Source of the DNA: Norana najaformis | Taxonomy: Eukaryota; Annelida; Clitellata; Crassiclitellata; Hormogastridae | NCBI GenBank assembly: GCA_964023275.1 | Contig: OZ029929.1 | Span: forward strand, 11,163,983 to 11,227,982 | Direction of reading: 5' to 3' | Length of the DNA: 64,000 nt | Part shown: positions 11,106-22,115 of the stretch, piece by piece | How positions within the stretch are numbered: the stretch's first letter is position 1 | Layout: every line of letters starts with the position of its first letter | Notes under the pieces: generated by a model | Told to the model about the DNA's origin: nothing | Seen by the model: only the letters and a program-made list of their open reading frames with translations | Database searches by the model: none | Position numbers and translations under genes: made by a program

Positions 11106-14100
11106 ATGTCCAGCGAAGTGAAATGCTACAAATTGGGTACGTTACTAATGTATGTGCCGTTTAAAACTACTAGCTAGTAGTGCAGACTGCATAGGCCTCT
11201 ATTTCTTACCGTTTGTTTGGAAGTTCATCGGTTGCAAAACGACACAACTTCCTTCCGTAGTGGATGGTTAATACAGCTCCGGTTACCACAGTGTCTGCTT
11301 GGCGTTACTGACTCGTTGCCGGGAAGGGCAGTGAAGTTCAGCGTGGTTGAACGCGAGTAGTAGTTGGATGGGTGTTCGCCCGTGCCAGGGAATGCGACGC
11401 CACCTGATGTCCACAGACTTTTGTGGTCAGTAAAGGAGTACCAAATTCAGGTTGGGAGGTCAAAATGATGTCCTGTCGTGTTTGCGCCTCAACTGAATAA
11501 GTCTTTGAACTGAACTCGCAAACATGCTTCCAAGGAGTTTCTGTATAGAGGCATGGGAATAGTGTGTTACCTTTACCTTTGATACCCACTGCTTCCCGAA
11601 TCTGTTTTCCTGTCGCAGATAGAACAAGTCGGCCTTGACACTGTCAAACTGACACAGGGCAAAGCTATTTGCAGTCAAACCAACACTGGACAGGGTTTGA
11701 CGATTGTAGGTGGGTGTATACGATCCAAAACCACACAAAATCCGGGGAAGACTTGAAGAAATAACCCCAGAAAAGTCATTTAACCATACCATATGAGTGG
11801 TCTTCAAAAGGTGTAATCAGATACATAGATTTTGTATCTGAGTGTATTATATTATGATACATACACACACAAACACTCACACAGAGGTTTACCTGCACAT
11901 GGTAATTTGTCACTATATTCGATTACATTACAGTGCATTATCGTACATTTACAGGTGATCCTTTTCCAGCGTGTAAGCCAGGTCTGATGAGACTCTATGC
12001 CATGCGATACTGTCCCTACAGCCACAGGATTTGGCTGATTCTAGAGTACAAGAAAATTCCGTGAGTTAAAACATGGACAAAATCTAACATTAATGGCCAT
12101 TTGTTAGTGTTTTCTTAAAATTTTCTGATAGATTGGAGGATTACGTATCTGCTACTTTTCCATGATTATCTGTGTTTCATTTGTGCAGTCTTGTTGATAT
12201 TAGGAGTCATGACTTTTTTCATTCCTAGTGTGTTTGGATTTTGTGCATAGTTTCGCTGATGTATATGATGTATATGCATATGTATATGATGCATATGTAT
12301 GTGATGTATATGTATATGATGTATATGTATATGTATATGTATATGATGCATATGTATGTGATGTATATGTATATGATGTATATGTATATGATGTATATGC
12401 ATATGTATATGATGCATATGTATGTGATGTATATGTATATGATGTATATGTATATGATGTATATGCATATGTATATGATGCATATGTATATGATGTATAT
12501 GTATATGATGTGTATGTATATGATGTATATGCATATGTATATGATGCATATGTATGTGATGTATATGTATATGATGTATATGTATATGTTGTATATGTAT
12601 ATGATATAGTTTTATGATGGCCGTTTTTAATTTACAAGTTTAGTATGTAACCCTCACCCAGACCAGTTTGAAGGGGTGGGGCACTCAGTGGCATGCCCCA
12701 AAATCAAGTGGGGTGATGGCCAAATTGGTCAGACCACGATTTCAACCTATGAAAAGAAATTCAGATTGGTTCAGAAGAAAAACATCTGTTTACAAACATT
12801 TGTATACTTTTTGGACACTTTGGTTTTAAACAGACCCATGAATTTTTAATGAGACCATTCAAATTTAAAATTGCCAATCAATTTGTAAACATGCCAACCA
12901 ATAGTTTAAACCTGTCAATCAAATCAGTAAAATTTTAGACATGCCAATCTATTTATAAACATGCCAGTCAATTTTCAAACCTGCCAATCAAATTTTAAAT
13001 GTGCCAATCTATTTTTAAACATACTTATCATTTTTAAACATGTCAATCAAATTTTTAACATGCTGATCTATCTATAAACATGCCGGTCAATTTTTAACAT
13101 GCCAAGCAATTTTTGAAATGTCAGTCTATTGTAACAATGCTGATCAATCAATCTGCAATTAGTTTATAAATTTTTTCTAATCATTTTAAAGACAGTTAGT
13201 AGGTCATCAGTTATAGTGCATTTTAATTTCATAACATTTAAGTCAGTAAAACTATTCCTGCAAGTTTCAGTTTTTTAGTGTACCTTGAGATTTGTAAAAT
13301 GCAATTACTAACAATCATTTACCGTATAGGAACCTGTCGATTATTTCAGCTATGACATCGTCTTTGTCTGGTTGAGGGAGAAGTGTCCCCAGTGGATCAA
13401 GGATCGCAATCCAAGCGGATGTGTTCCGATCCTGGAAATAGACGGGCGTGTCATCTACGAGTCCCTGGTTTGTGCCCAGTACCTCGACGACGTCTGTCCA
13501 AAGCGGAAGCTGACTCCATCCGATCCATACGAAAAGGCTTGCCAGGCCATGCTCATTGCATCCTGGGACAAGGTCTAAGCATTTACTACTTGTACTAGTT
13601 CATGAATGTAAAGCCTGTAATAGCGAAAGGTTAGGTAATAGCTGGTAATGTAATACCTACCAGCAAAGTATGAATACATAGGAAAAGTAATGTCTGTTTA
13701 GGCCCAGAGGTGGGGCCAGCAGGGCCATTTGACCCAGGCCTCACTTGGTAAGAGGCCTCATCTTTACACACTGTTTTTCATCTACTTTAAAATAAGAAAG
13801 AAATGTTCTTACTCGAACCAAAGATTTTTGAGTAAGAACATTTCTTTCTTATTTTAAAGTAGATGAAAAACGGTATGTAAGGATGAATATTAATGATTTG
13901 GTATCCAGCAACAAATCTTTCAAATTCTTGTAATTTATTTTATTATTAATATTATTAATATTTCTCCTTTTTGTATTATGATTCACATCTGCGATTTAAT
14001 AGGCTTATAATATGCATGCTTCGAGATTCGGGCCTCGTATTTGCAGTGGCCCTGGCCCCTCTGACTCTCTGAAGGGCCCTGTGTGTGTTTAAATTCCTGA

Positions 14101-16275
14101 AAGTGATGTCCAGACACCATACATTGCTAAAAGTAACCCTATTGTCTGCATGCTTTGTTAAAAGTAATGTCGCCTTGCTAAATTCCTTAAAGTAATAAAG
14201 TCTGTATAATATCAAAATTGTACCTCTGCATACTTTTCTAGGCACTCCTAGAAAAGTATGCAAACACCCAGGCTTACATAGACATACAGTGACATACACC
14301 CAGGATGACATGCAGACAGATGCACAGGCAAACTAAACAGACACCCATGGACTTAGAAAAACACCCAAGCTAACAGGCATCTAGGCACACACAGATATAA
14401 ACCTTGACTAACTTAACGAATACTAAGACTAACTAAGACGTATAACGAAGCTGACTTGGACAGACAAAAGGCTGATGTAGTGAGACACCCAGGCACATAG
14501 ACAGACAGACACCTTCGCTAACTGAACGGACGCTAAGGCTAACTGATGTACAGCCAGGCTGACTTAGACTGACACAAAGGCTGACAGAGACACACCCCAG
14601 GCTGACTTATTCATGCAAAGCACCACTGATACTTAGACATATAGACTGAGGATCCTGTCTGTGAACGTTATTTTTTCAGCTGTTGAGCAAGCAAGTTGTA
14701 AGCGCGCGTTTGTATCGGAAATTTCTAAGGCGTTGACTTGTGTGTCGGCTGTCCCACGGTAAGGCGGTCGGGAGTTTCTGTCAACGGTCTCCGCCGACGT
14801 CAATGCGCGCTTACGCCGACTAATCAGAAGCGTACATTTCAAATGTACACGAACATGAATCAATGCTAACGTCAATTTGGCTTACAAACAAGTCAAAAAC
14901 CAGGAAACTTATCGACGTTACGTCACAGAAACTACCGGCGTAGCGCGGCACGTGCGCCAGCCAATCACACAATTAAGTCAGCAACCCCATGACTCATCAG
15001 TGTTAAGCCTACGTCATAGCAATTTCCGATACAAACGCTCGCTTAAAACTTGCTTACTTAGCAGCGGAATAATTACGATCACACTGACTGTATAGCTGAG
15101 CTGCGTTTCACTGAAACAGGAAACTTCTAGGCTTACCGGAAGCTGTTACTTTCATCTCATCGATCCGTCGTGCGCCGCACATTTACCTGACGACGAAGAT
15201 GACTCCACCTTCTTCTCTTGTTCTTCCTCCTCTTCCTCTTCTTCCTCCTCCTGTTCTTCCTCTTCCTGTTACTCCTCGTCCTCCTCTTCGCCCCTTTCTT
15301 AGACATACGCCTTCTCCTATTTTTCCTGTTCTCCTACTCTTCTTCCTCCTCTTCCTCCTCTTCTTTCTTCTTCTTCTTCCTCTTCCTCTTACTCCTCGTC
15401 CTCTTCTTCGTCCCTGTCTTACGCCTACTCCTCTTCCTGTTTCTCCTATTCCTCTTCTCCTATTCCTTCTTTTACTCCTCGTTCTCCACTTACTCCTGTT
15501 TCTCCTGTTCTTCTCATCTCCTCCTCCTCTTCCCTCCTCCTCCTCCCCTCCTTTGCCTCCTCCTCCCCTCCTCCCCCTCCTTCTCCTCCTTCTCCTGGTC
15601 CTCCTCGTCCTCGTCCTCCTCGCCTCCTCCTCCTCCGCCTCCTCCTACTCCTCCTCCTCGTCCTCCTCGTCCTCGTCCTCCTCGCCTCCTCCTCCTCCGC
15701 CTCCTCCTCCTACTCCTACTCCTCCTCCTGCTCCTCATTCTCCTTTATGTTGTTGTCCTTCTGCTATGCATTGCATTCGTTACCGTGAGTTTTGTTCATG
15801 CAGGTGTCGTCTGCATACCATGCTGTCGTCGACAAGATTGATGACAAGGAGAAGTGGGACAAACTGCTGACGGCTCTCGACAGGTTTGAGAAGGAGTTTC
15901 CAAGCGGAGCCACATTCTTTGGAGGTAATCCAACCACCGGACCATTATTCAGACAGTCCAGGGCTAAGGTCAAAGGGTCATGGTTTCCGGTAATCGTAAT
16001 CTGGAGAATTTCTAAAGCGCTGGTTTTAAACTAAGGTATCATACTTGGGGCATGTGCTACGGAAGAGTGGAGACTGCCTAGCGAAAGATGTCATCCAAGG
16101 CACAATGCCTGGATCCCGAGATCGGGGAAGGCCGAAGATGACCTGGATAGACAACAAGTCGTGGACGGAAAGGCGCCATATATATATATATAATATCATA
16201 TATATCATATATATATATATTATAAATATAATATATATATACGAAAGGCGCTATATATCATATATATATTATATT

Positions 16276-16312
<37 letters not shown>

Positions 16313-17902
16313 CCAGTTATTACAAGAGAAGACATACCTACTGAAGTACATGCGTGACTACGTACAGTACATGCGTCGGGCTATCACGGTCCGTACACGG
16401 GGACCTTAAATGGCGTGGCGGTGGTGAGGGCAGCGGTGGTGAGGGATCTCGCCCGATTAACTCACCGAAAATGAGCAGGGTCGAGGCCATACGATCGCTA
16501 TAGAAAAACGTGTAGGCCTATATTTACTTTTATCGTATGTGCAACATACATACATTAAGTATTTACGTATATATATACTGTACATATATATATATATATT
16601 GTACATATATATATATGTATGTATACCTATGCCTAGATGCAGCGAAATATACATCAGCCTTTTGTCTGTCCTAGTCAGCTTCATTGTACATCTTAGTTAG
16701 TCTTAGTATCCGTTAAGTTAGTCAAGATGTATGTCTGTGTGTGCCTAGATCTCTATGCCAGCTTGGGTGTTTATCTAAGTCCATGGGTGTTTGTTTAGTT
16801 AGCCTGTGCACCTGTCTACATGTCATCCTGGGTGTATGTCACTGTATGCCTGGGTGTTTAGTTTGCCTGTGCATCTGTCTGCATGTCATCCTGGGTGTAT
16901 GTCACTGTATGTCACTGTATGCCTGGGTGTTTAGTTTGCCTGTGCACCTGCTGCATGTCATCCTGGGTGTATGTCACTGTATGCCTGGGTGTTTAGTTTG
17001 CCTGTGCATCTGTCTGCATGTCATCCTGGGTGTATGTCACTGTATGTCACTGTATGCCTGGGTGTTTAGTTTGCCTGTGCACCTGCTGCATGTCATCCTG
17101 GGTGTATGTCACTGTATGCCTGGGTGTTTAGTTTGCCTGTGCATCTGTCTGCATGTCATCCTGGGTGTATGTCACTGTATGTCACTGTATGCCTGGGTGT
17201 TTAGTTTGCCTGTGCACCTGTCTGCATGTCATCCTGGGTGTATGTCACTGTATGTTTATGTAAACCTGGGTGTTTAGTTTGCCTGTGCACCTGCTGCATG
17301 TCATCCTGGGTGTATGTCACTGTATGTTTATGTAAACCTGGGTGTTTAGTTTGCCTGTGCATCTGTCTGCGTGTCATCCTGGGTGTACGTCACTGTATGT
17401 CACTGTATGCCTGGGTGTTTAGTTTGCCTGTGCATCTGTCTGCATGTCATCCTGGGTGTATGTCACTGTATGTCACTGTATGCCTGGGTGTTTAGTTTGC
17501 CTGTGCACCTGTCTGCATGTCATCCTGGGTGTATGTCACTGTATGTTTATGTAAACCTGGGTGTTTAGTTTGCCTGTGCACCTGCGGTTACAGTTGCCGC
17601 TATGTATAGCTGAGGAGCGGTTTTGTTTGCATGCGTCGGTGCTTAAAGGTGAGATGCCGAGCCTCGTTGACTTCGCCATCTATCCATGGTTCGAGCGTTT
17701 TCCCGCTCTGTCGATTCTCGCTCCGAGCTTTGCTCTGACGAAGGACCGCTATCCTCTGCTCTGCTGCTGGCAGTGCAACATGCGCCGCCTCGCCTGCGTC
17801 CGGGCCTGCTCGACCGACACCGTCACCCACGCGACCGTCATCAAGACCTTCCCCACGGACCAACCCGACTATGGATACGGCATGGCCGCCGTCAAGGTCT
17901 AG
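11106..17902 (+). CDS. Omega-class glutathione S-transferase, 5 exons
   Basis: Exons 11106-11136, 11955-12060, 13350-13572, 15804-15924 and 17649-17902 join in phases 1, 2, 0, 1 to give 244 aa, close to the usual 240 for GST omega. An in-frame stop lies 15 bases before the ATG. The N-terminal thioredoxin-like domain has RLYAMRYCPYSHR, where Cys30 is the omega-class active-site cysteine (mixed disulfide with glutathione), then NPSGCVPILEIDG with the cis-proline and YES with the Glu-Ser pair that binds the gamma-glutamyl group. The helical C-terminal domain includes TFFGGEMPSLVDFAIYPWFER and ends in PDYGYG, both typical of GSTO. Omega GSTs act as thioltransferases, dehydroascorbate reductases and methylarsonate reductases in the cytosol. 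The intron 3 donor (GTCTAA) is weak; other donors are consistent. No sign of decay. Confidence 0.93.
12254..12612 (+). repeat. TATATG/TATGTG hexanucleotide-type array in GST intron 2
   Basis: About 360 bases of TATATG, TGCATATG and TATGTGATG in a loose higher-order pattern. Frames across it are open on both strands (Met/Tyr/Val-rich on +, His/Ile-rich on -) purely because of the repeat. Confidence 0.92.
12860..13165 (+). repeat. Degenerate tandem repeat (about 22-27 bp) in GST intron 2
   Basis: A diverged unit of the form CATGCCAATCNATTTTTAAA recurs about a dozen times with small indels, ending about 185 bases before exon 3. Confidence 0.75.
13758..13886. repeat. Long near-perfect hairpin (MITE-like) in GST intron 3
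   Basis: The arms 13773-13814 and 13830-13871 are perfect reverse complements over 42 bases around a 15-base loop, and continue outward with a few mismatches to about 13758 and 13886. No coding content. It may be a small foldback transposable element; no clear target-site duplication was found. Confidence 0.85.
14228..14261. repeat. 15-bp perfect inverted repeat
   Basis: GCATACTTTTCTAGG and its exact reverse complement flank a 4-base loop. It sits at the end of the inverted minisatellite copy at 14262-14478. Confidence 0.8.
14262..14478 (-). repeat. Inverted copy of the intron 4 minisatellite region
   Basis: Read on the - strand it contains CATCAGCCTTTTGTCTGTCC, TTAGTTAGTCTTAGTAT, the CCATGGGTGT junction and CATCCTGGGTGTATGTCACTG, colinear with 16652-16858 on the + strand. 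Exon 4 of the GST gene lies between the two. Degenerate related sequence continues to about 14640. Confidence 0.85.
14666..15077. mobile_element. Candidate non-autonomous DNA transposon (MITE), about 412 bp
   Basis: Terminal inverted repeats of about 65 bases: the left arm (about 14666-14730) and the reverse complement of the right arm (about 15010-15077) share GCAAGTTNTAAGCGNGCG followed by TTTGTATCGGAAATT. There is no transposase frame. Target-site duplication not identified, so exact ends are approximate. Confidence 0.65.
15205..15735 (+). repeat. Half-kilobase pyrimidine tract (TCC/TTC/CTT) in GST intron 3
   Basis: About 530 bases almost entirely C and T on the + strand, ending about 70 bases before the exon 4 acceptor at 15803. 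Long Leu/Ser/Pro frames on + and Arg/Glu frames on - are artefacts of the repeat. Confidence 0.93.
16036..16165 (+). pseudogene. LINE reverse transcriptase C-terminal fragment
   Basis: The + strand encodes GHVLRKSGDCLAKDVIQGT and RDRGRPKMTWID, the conserved tail of non-LTR retrotransposon polymerases (GH-R, QG, GR-GRP-W-D). It is cut off by a TA-rich microsatellite (about 16178-16312). Old insertion in GST intron 4. Confidence 0.75.
16178..16312. repeat. TA-rich microsatellite
   Basis: TATATA tracts interrupted by CGAAAGGCGC and TATCATATA, in GST intron 4. Confidence 0.9.
16368..16516 (+). repeat. SINE family B copy
   Basis: Shows the family core: CACGGTCCGTACACGGGGAC, CTTAAATGGCGTGG, GGTCGAGGCCATACG and CTATAGAAAAACGTGTA. 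At least ten other copies occur in the window in both orientations. Confidence 0.8.
16652..17580 (+). repeat. Minisatellite array in GST intron 4
   Basis: A unit of about 60-75 bases (CCTGGGTGTTTAGTTTGCC, then TGTGCATCTGTCTGCATGTC, then ATCCTGGGTGTATGTCACTG) is repeated about 11 times, with unit variants that duplicate GTATGTCACT or carry GTTTATGTAAA. The left 200 bases are non-repetitive and match 14262-14478 inverted. The array ends about 70 bases before exon 5. Confidence 0.92.
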
Positions 17903-18294
17903 CTTGTGTCTTAGGCCGTTGCGGTTACGGTTGACGTTGTTACGATCCACGGTTGTTATCATGGTAATGGTTGCCATGGCTACGCTTGACGCATGCGCGC
18001 GTCGTCCTGCGCTGCTGGAAACTGGGGAATTTACGTCGTTGGTTTGAAACGAAACACGTATCGCTAAGCCTGCCATTAAGCATGTACATTTACATTACAG
18101 CTTTTGCGGATGTAAACGTTACATTTACATTTACTTGCGTGTCTTTACTGGTTGCAGTTAAGGTCATCCGGTTATAACAGTGCTGTTTTTATTATTGTCC
18201 AGTTGTTGGGTTTTTAATTTCTCTGTTGTCACGTTGTTTGACTGTTAGTGCAATAGAACAACGGGGCAACATTTCCTTACGCGTCACATGTTGA

Positions 18295-18470
18295 CCTACA
18301 TTGTTGTTGTTTATTGTTGTTGTCATTGTTGTTGTTATTGTTGTTGTTATTGTTGTTGTTATTGTTGGTGTTGTTGTTATTGTTGTTATTGTTGTTATTA
18401 TTATTGTTGTTGTTATTGTTGTTGTTTTTGTCGTCGTCATAACCACCATCATCATCGTCATCATTGTTGA
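18295..18470 (+). repeat. (TTGTTG/TTGTTA)n microsatellite
   Basis: About 170 bases of TTG/TTA triplets. The stretch 17903-18294 before it shows no gene; it should include the GST 3' UTR. Confidence 0.9.
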
Positions 18471-18771
18471 ATGATCACAGACAAACTGTCGGGTATATTA
18501 AGGAAATTAACTGAATATAGCAGACAATTTATGTTTGTGATCATTCAACTTTTCTAGTATTCGTTTGAAAGTTTTTCACGGTCCGCCACATTTAAAGACA
18601 TAATTGTAGATCTCTGAAATTTCGTGCATATGTAATAAGTAAAATAAAGTAAAGCTTCCATGTCCCTTGGGGAAAGTATAGGCAGGAGCTCACCTCCTTT
18701 TCTTAGGCGCTTGAGCTGGCAGTGGATGAATCCCAAGATCATGGGCACGGATGGTCCAGTGCATCGCACGA

Positions 18772-19190
18772 CTCCAATCCCAGACACCACCCACTGTAGC
18801 TGCCACGCTATCACCCTGCCTGACTTGGAAATAGACCTGCAACCGAACCCTTTCGTCGTAGGGGCATTTCTGAAATTAGAGCGCCCGCAGACTGAGAACG
18901 CTCGCAACCGGCTGGGTTGATTTCAGGACAGCCCTGCGGCCTTAATGCGAAATCGGTCGCTTTTATGCACGTACCAAATGTGAGTCTTGTCTCCCTCCCT
19001 CTCTATCCAATCCCAAACACCACCCACCGTAGCTGCCACCGCTGTCTCTCTGCCTGACTTTTGGATCTTGACCTGGAACCGAACCCATTTACCTGTCGAT
19101 TTTGTTTTGACTGAGCGCTTGTAAATAAGCTGGTCCTTGTGACGTGGCTTTCGTTGAGCGCTGTATAAATCTCGGAATTACGATTACGAT
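18772..19190 (+). repeat. SINE-like repeat family A, long copy plus partial copy
   Basis: A partial body (18772-18860) is followed by a longer copy starting with GGGCATTTCTGAAATTAGAG (about 18863) and ending in GCGCTGTATAAATCTCGGAA with ATTACG repeats. The same long form occurs at 26975-27312. Confidence 0.75.
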
Positions 19191-19192
19191 TG

Positions 19193-19390
19193 CCGTTTAC
19201 TTCCCAGCTTACGTCGTGACCAATTTATATTGCTAGGTGACAGAGGCATGGTGTGCGCAAACAAATTGCCCAGAGTCGTGATATGGAGTCGATCCCGATA
19301 CCCCGTGATCATTGACCAAACGCATTACCGATAGACCACCAGTATATTTGCGACACGATTTATGTAGGCCATGTACGTGTGTATTTTTGT
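19193..19390 (-). repeat. tRNA-derived SINE head, inverted copy
   Basis: Reverse complement of 760-957 with few differences, including A- and B-box-like segments, adjacent to family A as in the first copy. Confidence 0.65.
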
Positions 19391-19394
19391 ATAT

Positions 19395-19680
19395 ATTAAC
19401 TTATGTATGTGTTTATGTATGTGTTTATGTATGTGTGTATGTATGCGTGTATGTATGTATTCACGTATGTATGTATGTCTGCTTTTCTATGTGTTTATGT
19501 ATGTATGTATGTGTTTATGTATGTATGTATGTCTGTCTATGTATGTATGTATGCGTGTATGTGTTTATGTATGTATGTATGCATGCATGTATGTCTGTCT
19601 GTATGTGTCTATGTATGTATGTATGTATGTATGTACGTGTGTATGTATGTATGTATGTATGTATGCATGTATCTATGGAA
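19395..19680 (+). repeat. (TATG)n microsatellite
   Basis: About 285 bases of TATG with TGTG and TCTG variants. All three + frames are open because of it. The stretch 19700-20310 that follows has a 22-base motif ending in GATCACGTGACCTG present twice (20010-20066) and no gene. Confidence 0.9.
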
Positions 19681-20639
19681 GGGTGAAGGTGAGTAAGGGT
19701 GTATGTATGTGTGCGTGTTGGTGTTTTTTCACAGCATGGCTCATGCAGAATTCAGGTGCAGTGGGCAGTTCGCAAATAATTTATTCCTCGTTCTTGGCAC
19801 AGCTTCATGTTTCCCAGAGTGCCTTGCGACTTCCTATTGCTGCTAATTCTTCCGGCAATTTGCCTCAAGACACGACGCTTCTGAAAGGCGCTACATAAAT
19901 ATCTTTATGCATACATGTATAAACATACAGGCCTAAATAAGGTGCGCGCAATGAGCAAACTGCACGGGATAGAGTAAGTATTTAGACGGTCACTGTTTTA
20001 AAATAGGCGTTGAATTTGATCACGTGACCTGTGTATTAAAATGGTGTTGAATTTGATCACGTGACCTGAAATAATTTCATCTGGGCCATGAAAAGCCAGG
20101 AAAATAGAAAATGTCAAAACGGGAAAAGTAAAATGATCATCTAACATTCAGAGGAGTTCAGAAAGGGCTTAAAAACTACTGATGGTCGAAAATCGTCGCT
20201 TAAATTCTGAGTTCTTGATAACTAAAAGGCTTTCAATATTTCTGTTCTTAATCCCGTGCAAAATATGCCCGCATACGGTCGCGACCCACAGTGACTGACT
20301 GCTTTGTTATTACGTATTTAGGTAGTCAAATAGGTATATATGTATGCACATGTATGTGTGACCCTTGACACTTAATATAGCGCCTTTAGGCACCTCAAAA
20401 CCAATACAGTAATGTCTCAGTAAATAAAAGCATAACAGTAATGTATTCTGGTGACGTGGCACATGTATAGGGTCTCTTGGAAGTTGGAACCAGACACTGA
20501 TGTGCGATCGTGAAAGACAGACTGTGAGTCGGAACCAGGTGCGATGTAGTCGTAACTGAAGCAGATGGGTGTCTGTAACGGTCAGTTGGGGGTGATGTGG
20601 TACAAATGAATCCGTCTTAATCAGTTGACGCTTCACTCT

Positions 20640-20663
20640 CGTCTGTCTGTCTCTGTCTTTGTC

Positions 20664-20704
<41 letters not shown>

Positions 20705-20762
20705 ATGTCTGTCTGCCTGTCTGTCTGTCTGTCTGTCGGTCGGTCGGTCGGTCGGTCGGTCT
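20640..20762 (+). repeat. (GTCT)n then (CGGT)n microsatellite
   Basis: About 95 bases of GTCT units followed by six CGGT units; simple repeat. Confidence 0.93.
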
Positions 20763-20899
20763 CAGCTTCCGATGGCTGCTGTCGAAAGTTCTGTCATTGT
20801 CCGATGAAAACGGACGAAAATTTATTACCCGTGTTATTTGTACATACATAGGCACCCTCAAGGTCATCTTGTCAGTCCCCATTTGATTTTGGGGGGACG

Positions 20900-21385
20900 C
20901 CATTGAGTTGCACCACTCCCCAAACTGAGGAGATAGGACATATGGGGGAAGTCCCGTCGGGCTTCTCCGATATAACTAATAACAGAGAAGTTTAAGTCGG
21001 TGGATTATGTGGCCAGAAGTTTACGGAACGAAAGTGTCTGCATTTGGTGGACATAATTTTCTTCGCTGCGGAGCGTAGACGCGGGAAACGCAGCGCTTCA
21101 AGTCTGTTTGTTCAACGGCTTAGCTGCTATCTGGCACTTGGGCGTGGCCTGGCCGGCGCATGCGCCCTGCGGTTTGCCTTTGTTTGAAGCCGGTCGTCTG
21201 ATTAGAGAGCCTGGCGTTTTAATTATCTTTTCTTCCGGGAAGAAAAGGGCTTCGGTTGCCATGCCGTCCAAGAGTAAGCCACGTAGTCTTATTAGGAAGG
21301 GTGTTTGGCGGATTATAATCAAGTCACACTGATCGTAATCTCAGTCGGTGAGCGTAACTACTTTGGGATCGTTGCTACTTTGGGT
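20900..21385. other. No gene recognised
   Basis: Moderately GC-rich sequence with overlapping short frames on both strands (21098-21332), none with a known motif. Nothing else seen. Confidence 0.4.
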
Positions 21386-21388
21386 AAA

Positions 21389-21435
21389 TAATAATAATAA
21401 TAATAACAGTAGTAGTGGTAGTAGTAGTAGTAGTG

Positions 21436-21466
<31 letters not shown>

Positions 21467-21514
21467 TAGTAGTAGTGGTAGTGGTAGTAGTAGTAGTAGC
21501 AGCAGCAGCAGCAT
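21389..21514 (+). repeat. (AGT/GGT/AAT/AGC)n trinucleotide repeat
   Basis: AAT then AGT/GGT then AGC triplets, ending directly against a partial SINE B copy. Confidence 0.92.
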
Positions 21515-21525
21515 TAATATGGCGC

Positions 21526-21622
21526 CCATTCAAACGGGCAGCAGTGGTGATGGATCTCGCCCGATAAATTCATTGAGAAATGAGCAGGGTCAAGGCCATA
21601 CGGTCTCTATCGTTTTCATTTG
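21526..21622 (+). repeat. SINE family B, partial
   Basis: Contains GGCGCCCATTCAAACGGGCA, GATCTCGCCCGATAAATTCA and GGTCAAGGCCATACGGTC, but lacks the tRNA-like head. The next 450 bases hold no recognisable gene. Confidence 0.8.
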
Positions 21623-22115
21623 CGTTTTAATAATAAGTGGATTTAGGTTTCAAACATTCTGGGTTCTTCCGCCACAAACGAACTGAAGCGCTTGTGAACT
21701 TTATGTGTTCAGTGTGTGCCGTAGTATGCTTGTTTCGTTTAAGTTTTGGCTGCAAGCGACGACATCGCGTTGCTCCGCGTTGGCCTATAGAGGGCACCAG
21801 TAATCAGTTGATAGCTCTTGGAAATGCGTCTTCCTGTGAATACGTCACCCGTCACCCGCCGACCCAAGTGATTCGTCACTAGCTGTCCGCTTCTCCTAAA
21901 TGAATGCGTCGAATGTATGTCTATACACATATCAGAGAAACCAGGGACGGTCGGAGAGATGGACACGTCAAGTCCAGCGATGGTGGGGCTGGATTCTGTA
22001 ATTTCCAACACAGCAGGAGAACGAGGATTGCGAAATTGCTCTCCTTTCAACTGTCCATTCTGTCCAACACGTATGCGAGTGTTTGTATGTGTGTCTGTGT
22101 GTGTACGTACGCATG

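Noticed and set aside
12166..12617. Long His/Ile- and Met/Tyr-rich open frames on both strands
   Set aside because: Pure consequence of the TATATG-type repeat inside a GST intron; open in several frames at once.
15199..15870. 207- and 223-aa Leu/Ser/Pro frames and an Arg-rich antisense frame
   Set aside because: They translate the pyrimidine tract and run into exon 4 of the GST gene out of its splicing pattern.
16741..17568. 178-aa cysteine-rich repeat protein
   Set aside because: Minisatellite in GST intron 4; all three frames give the same peptide and the unit length varies with no frame constraint.
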